64,000 nucleotides of DNA from Acetobacteraceae bacterium (GTDB lineage: Bacteria > Pseudomonadota > Alphaproteobacteria > Acetobacterales > Acetobacteraceae). The stretch lies in the NCBI GenBank assembly GCA_021732665.1, contig JAKFUL010000015.1:1-64000 (forward strand), in the 5' to 3' direction. Within the stretch, counting starts at the first letter, position 1; each line of letters begins with the position of its first letter. Positions 61,466-64,000 of this stretch are shown one piece after another. The position numbers and the translations under genes were made by a program. Below the pieces are notes generated by a model. It saw only the letters and a program-made list of their open reading frames with translations, was not told the DNA's origin and did no database searches.

Positions 61466-62497
61466 ATGCTGCTGGAACGTTATGAGCCGCACTGGGTTGC
61501 GGCCTTCGCCGAGGTCCTGCGGTTGTGTCGCGCCGCACCTGGGGAGGTGGTCTGCCTTCTCGCGGAAACACAGTCTCGGTCAATTAATATTGATCTCGCC
61601 GAACTGGCGGCCTTGCAGGCCGGGCTGCGGCCCTTCCGCTGCGTGCTGCCCAGCCCGCCGGTCACCACGCCGGTGCCGCTGCGTTCCACCGGGGCTTCGC
61701 GCGCGCTCGCCGGGCACCCTGCGGCACTGGCCGCCATCAAGGCCTCCTCCCTGGTGCTGGATCTGACGGTGGAAGGGCTGATGCACGCCCCCGAAACGCC
61801 GGAGATCCTCAAGGCCGGCGCCCGCATCATGGTCGTCAGCAATGAACATCCGGAGGCGCTGGCGCGGCTGGTGCCGCTGCATGGCGACGATCTGCCAGTG
61901 AAGGCCGCGGTGAAGCGGCTTCGTGCGGCGAAGCGCATGCATGTCACATCTGCCGCCGGCACCGACCTGCATGTGGCGATGAGCGGCGCCACAACTGCCG
62001 GCGTCTGGGGCTGGACGGACCGGCCGGGCACCCTGGCGCATTGGCCGGGCGGCGTGGTGGTGAGCTTCCCCGCGGCGCATTCCGTCCATGGCCGGCTGGT
62101 GCTGGATGCGGGCGACATCAACCTCACCTTCAAGCGCTACCTCACCGCGCCGGTCGTGCTGACGCTGGAGGATGACCACATCACGGCGATCGAGGGCGCT
62201 GGTGCCGATGCCGCGATGATGCGGCGCACCCTCTCGGCGTTTGACCGCAACGCCTATGCCGTCAGCCATGTCGGCTGGGGGTTGAACCCGCGGGCGCGCT
62301 ACGAGGCGCTGAGCATGTATGGCCAGCGCGACATGCAGGGCACCGAGCTGCGCTGTGTCGCCGGCAATTTCCTGTTCAGCACCGGCGCCAATGAATTCGC
62401 CGGGCGCTTCACCGAGGGGCATTTCGACATCCCCGTCTTCAACACCACCATCGCGCTGGATGGCGAGGTGGTGGTGCGCGAGGGCGTGGTGCTGTGA
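61466..62497 (+). CDS. NicX-like 2,5-dihydroxypyridine 5,6-dioxygenase family protein
   Basis: 343 residues of the M29-aminopeptidase-like fold to which NicX belongs. NicX opens 2,5-dihydroxypyridine with O2 and Fe(II) to N-formylmaleamate. Shared features: LAHWPGGVVVSFPAAHSVHG, LVLDAGDINLTFK, VSHVGWGLNPRA, AGNFLFSTGANEFAG and GHFDIPVFN. His268, His319 and Asp321 sit where the NicX iron ligands are expected. AAGGAGG lies 6 bases before the ATG. The next gene is an alpha/beta hydrolase, like NicD. An M29-type peptidase is the alternative, and the true ring substrate is unproven. Confidence 0.8.
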   Translation: MLLERYEPHWVAAFAEVLRLCRAAPGEVVCLLAETQSRSINIDLAELAALQAGLRPFRCVLPSPPVTTPVPLRSTGASRALAGHPAALAAIKASSLVLDLTVEGLMHAPETPEILKAGARIMVVSNEHPEALARLVPLHGDDLPVKAAVKRLRAAKRMHVTSAAGTDLHVAMSGATTAGVWGWTDRPGTLAHWPGGVVVSFPAAHSVHGRLVLDAGDINLTFKRYLTAPVVLTLEDDHITAIEGAGADAAMMRRTLSAFDRNAYAVSHVGWGLNPRARYEALSMYGQRDMQGTELRCVAGNFLFSTGANEFAGRFTEGHFDIPVFNTTIALDGEVVVREGVVL

Positions 62498-63237
62498 GCG
62501 CCTTCCTGGAATGGGGCGAAGGGCCGGCGGTGGCGTGCCTGCATGGCATCGGCGGTGCCGCACATCTTTGGGAGGCGACGGCGGCGGGGCTGCCCGGGCG
62601 ACGCCTGCTGGCCTGGAACCAGCCGGGCTATGGCGGTACGCCGCTGCTGGACCCGCTGAGTTTCCCGGCGCTGGCCGATGCCCTGGCGGCGCAGCTCGAT
62701 GCGCCGCAGGTCGATCTCATCGGCCATTCCATGGGCGGCATGATCGCCATGGAGTTCTGTCTGCGCCACCCCGGGCGGGTGCGACGGCTGGTGCTCTACG
62801 CCACCACCCCTGCCTTCGGCGGGCGCGATCCGGGCTTTGCGCAGGCGTTCATGGCGGCGCGGCTGGGGCCGTTGGATGCGGGGAGGAGCATGGCGGAATG
62901 CGCGGCCGACCTGGCCGGTGGCATGTGCGGCCCGGGCGCCGACCCCGCGGCCGAACCCGCCATCATCGCCGCCATGGCCGAGGTGCCGGAGGCGAGCTAC
63001 CGCGCCACACTCGCCTGCCTGGCGACATTCGACCGCCGGTCGGAGATCGCCGGCATCACGGCGCCCACGCTCTGCCTGGCAGGCGAATTGGACCGCGCGG
63101 CGCCGGCGCGCACCATGGAACGCATGGCGCAGACCATTCCAGGCGCGCGATACCTTGTGGTGGAAGGGGCCGGCCATATGCTGCATCTCGAACACCCGAC
63201 AGAATTCCAGGCGGCACTGCGGGCGTTTCTGGCGTGA
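62494..63237 (+). CDS. Alpha/beta hydrolase, NicD-like position
   Basis: 247 residues, GTG start overlapping the dioxygenase stop. Catalytic triad candidates: Ser in IGHSMGG, Asp in AGELDRA, His in EGAGHMLHLE. In the nicotinate pathway NicD, an alpha/beta hydrolase next to NicX, deformylates N-formylmaleamate; sequence identity to NicD cannot be judged here, so the role is by position. Its stop overlaps the next gene (GTGA). Confidence 0.85.
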   Translation: MSAFLEWGEGPAVACLHGIGGAAHLWEATAAGLPGRRLLAWNQPGYGGTPLLDPLSFPALADALAAQLDAPQVDLIGHSMGGMIAMEFCLRHPGRVRRLVLYATTPAFGGRDPGFAQAFMAARLGPLDAGRSMAECAADLAGGMCGPGADPAAEPAIIAAMAEVPEASYRATLACLATFDRRSEIAGITAPTLCLAGELDRAAPARTMERMAQTIPGARYLVVEGAGHMLHLEHPTEFQAALRAFLA

Positions 63238-63902
63238 ACGCCCGGCTGCATTGGCTGGAGGCGGCGGGCGGCCTGGACCCATGGCGCCGGGTGGTCGAGG
63301 CCGAGATCGCCGCGGGGTGGGAGGCGGCGGAACGCCATGCCAATCTGCCCGAGATCGACCTGCTGGTGCAGCGCGTGCCGCAGGGCGGCATCCCCCATCT
63401 GGGCATGGGCGGCTGGGCCTATCGGCCGAACTGCTTCGCGGTGACGCTGGACCCGGACAGCCCGCATTTCGCGGACTCGCTGGCCGCCGGCGCGCTGCAA
63501 CGCCAGGTCGTGCATGAGCTGGCGCATTGCCTGCGCTTCGCCGCCATCGGCTACAATCACAATCTGGGCGACGCCATGGTGGCGGAAGGTCTCTGCGGCC
63601 ATTTCACCCATGAATGCCTGGGCACCCCGCCCGAGGCCTGGGAGACGGCGCTGACCGCCGAGCAGCAGGCTGAATTTTTGGCCCGCGCGCGCGCGGCGGC
63701 CGAGGGCCCCTATGACCATCATGCCTGGTTCTTCGGCCGCGGCGCGGGGGCTCCGCCGAAATGGACCGGGTATACGCTGGGGTTCATCCTGGTCGGGCGA
63801 TATCTGGCGGCCAATCCCGGCGTCACGGCCTCGGCCATACTGGGGCTGCATGCGGCGCGGCTGCTGCGCGATTCCTGGCCGGAGATTTCCGCTGACATAT
63901 GA
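63234..63902 (+). CDS. Predicted zinc metalloprotease (DUF2268-like)
   Basis: 222 residues with a gluzincin signature QVVHELAHCLR (HExxH) and a downstream Glu in VAEGLCGHF that would be the third ligand. The pattern resembles DUF2268 zinc-dependent proteases. No signal peptide, so cytosolic. GTG start overlapping the hydrolase stop. A protease in a ring-cleavage operon is odd; it could instead be an amidohydrolase-like step using the same fold. Confidence 0.75.
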   Translation: MNARLHWLEAAGGLDPWRRVVEAEIAAGWEAAERHANLPEIDLLVQRVPQGGIPHLGMGGWAYRPNCFAVTLDPDSPHFADSLAAGALQRQVVHELAHCLRFAAIGYNHNLGDAMVAEGLCGHFTHECLGTPPEAWETALTAEQQAEFLARARAAAEGPYDHHAWFFGRGAGAPPKWTGYTLGFILVGRYLAANPGVTASAILGLHAARLLRDSWPEISADI

Positions 63903-63910
63903 AAATTCAT
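63898..63910. promoter_or_regulatory. TATGAAAATTCAT motif, copy 2
   Basis: Repeat of the 61405 motif, here with full ATGAA-AA-TTCAT symmetry. It overlaps the protease stop codon and precedes the next gene by about 36 bases. Confidence 0.45.
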
Positions 63911-63946
63911 TTTCTATGATGACGGCTTGATTGCAGCGAGCCCAGC

Positions 63947-64000
63947 ATGGATCACCCGCTCCCCACCGCCACCCCCGACGCGCCGATCTTCGATCCGCGC
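63947..64000 (+). CDS. Start of an unidentified gene, cut by the window edge
   Basis: ATG at 63947 opens 18 codons (MDHPLPTATPDAPIFDPR) running off the right edge. It lies 44 bases after the protease stop and is preceded by the recurring palindrome, so it may belong to the same regulon. Too short to identify. Confidence 0.5.
   Translation, partial: MDHPLPTATPDAPIFDPR

Overview
The window is about 70% G+C, gene-dense and mobile-element free. It looks like a chromosomal segment of an alphaproteobacterium, probably an Acetobacteraceae / Roseomonas-type organism. That placement is inference from three things: base composition, the abundance of Bug-type (tripartite tricarboxylate) solute receptors, and families common there such as fused indolepyruvate:ferredoxin oxidoreductase. 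I saw no rRNA, tRNA, CRISPR array, insertion sequence or prophage gene.

Layout. 1-16 kb is mostly housekeeping: rsfS-rlmH-GNAT; an RND efflux pair ending in a guanine-deaminase-like gene; a large periplasmic alpha-2-macroglobulin; two tandem M17 leucyl aminopeptidases; cysQ and a Sua5-type tsaC. 16-30 kb holds a Bug receptor, a TRIC channel, PepSY and MFS membrane proteins, a LysR/thioesterase pair, a peroxiredoxin, an Lrp regulator divergent from fused indolepyruvate oxidoreductase plus acyl-CoA dehydrogenase, a MaoC hydratase, a lone flagellin and an Ala/Pro-rich lipoprotein.

30-46 kb is an accessory catabolic region. One run (30.2-35.9 kb) has a Bug receptor, a nucleotidyltransferase-like protein, two PuuE-like deacetylase-fold proteins, a CitE-like lyase, a DctP receptor and a carboxymuconolactone-decarboxylase-like protein. 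A class II aldolase gene faces away from the next run (36.9-45.9 kb): TauD dioxygenase, a four-gene NMT1/THI5-like ABC importer, an SDR with a degenerate active site, an aminotransferase, an alpha/beta hydrolase, an M20 carbamoylase/amidohydrolase and a third PuuE-like protein. Together these look like import and hydrolytic breakdown of a small nitrogen-rich, possibly cyclic-amide compound. It ends at a fusion scar of a lost ABC transporter.

46-60 kb: a tungstate ABC system (tupABC), a TPR-glycosyltransferase, an LLM monooxygenase/Bug pair, a secreted PhoX-RTX-DUF4214 protein with a Pho-box-like site, a lone rutA, an AraC/MFS divergent pair, a methyltransferase, and the decayed ends of a molybdenum hydroxylase operon beside proC. 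60.7-64 kb: a MarR regulator divergent from a NicX-like ring-cleavage dioxygenase, an alpha/beta hydrolase and a predicted zinc protease. The order recalls the late nicotinate pathway, and palindromic motifs recur in its A+T-rich control regions.

Genes are packed with many ATGA/GTGA overlaps, so translational coupling is probably common. Two deletion scars and several lone receptors or enzymes suggest recent loss and reshuffling of catabolic modules.
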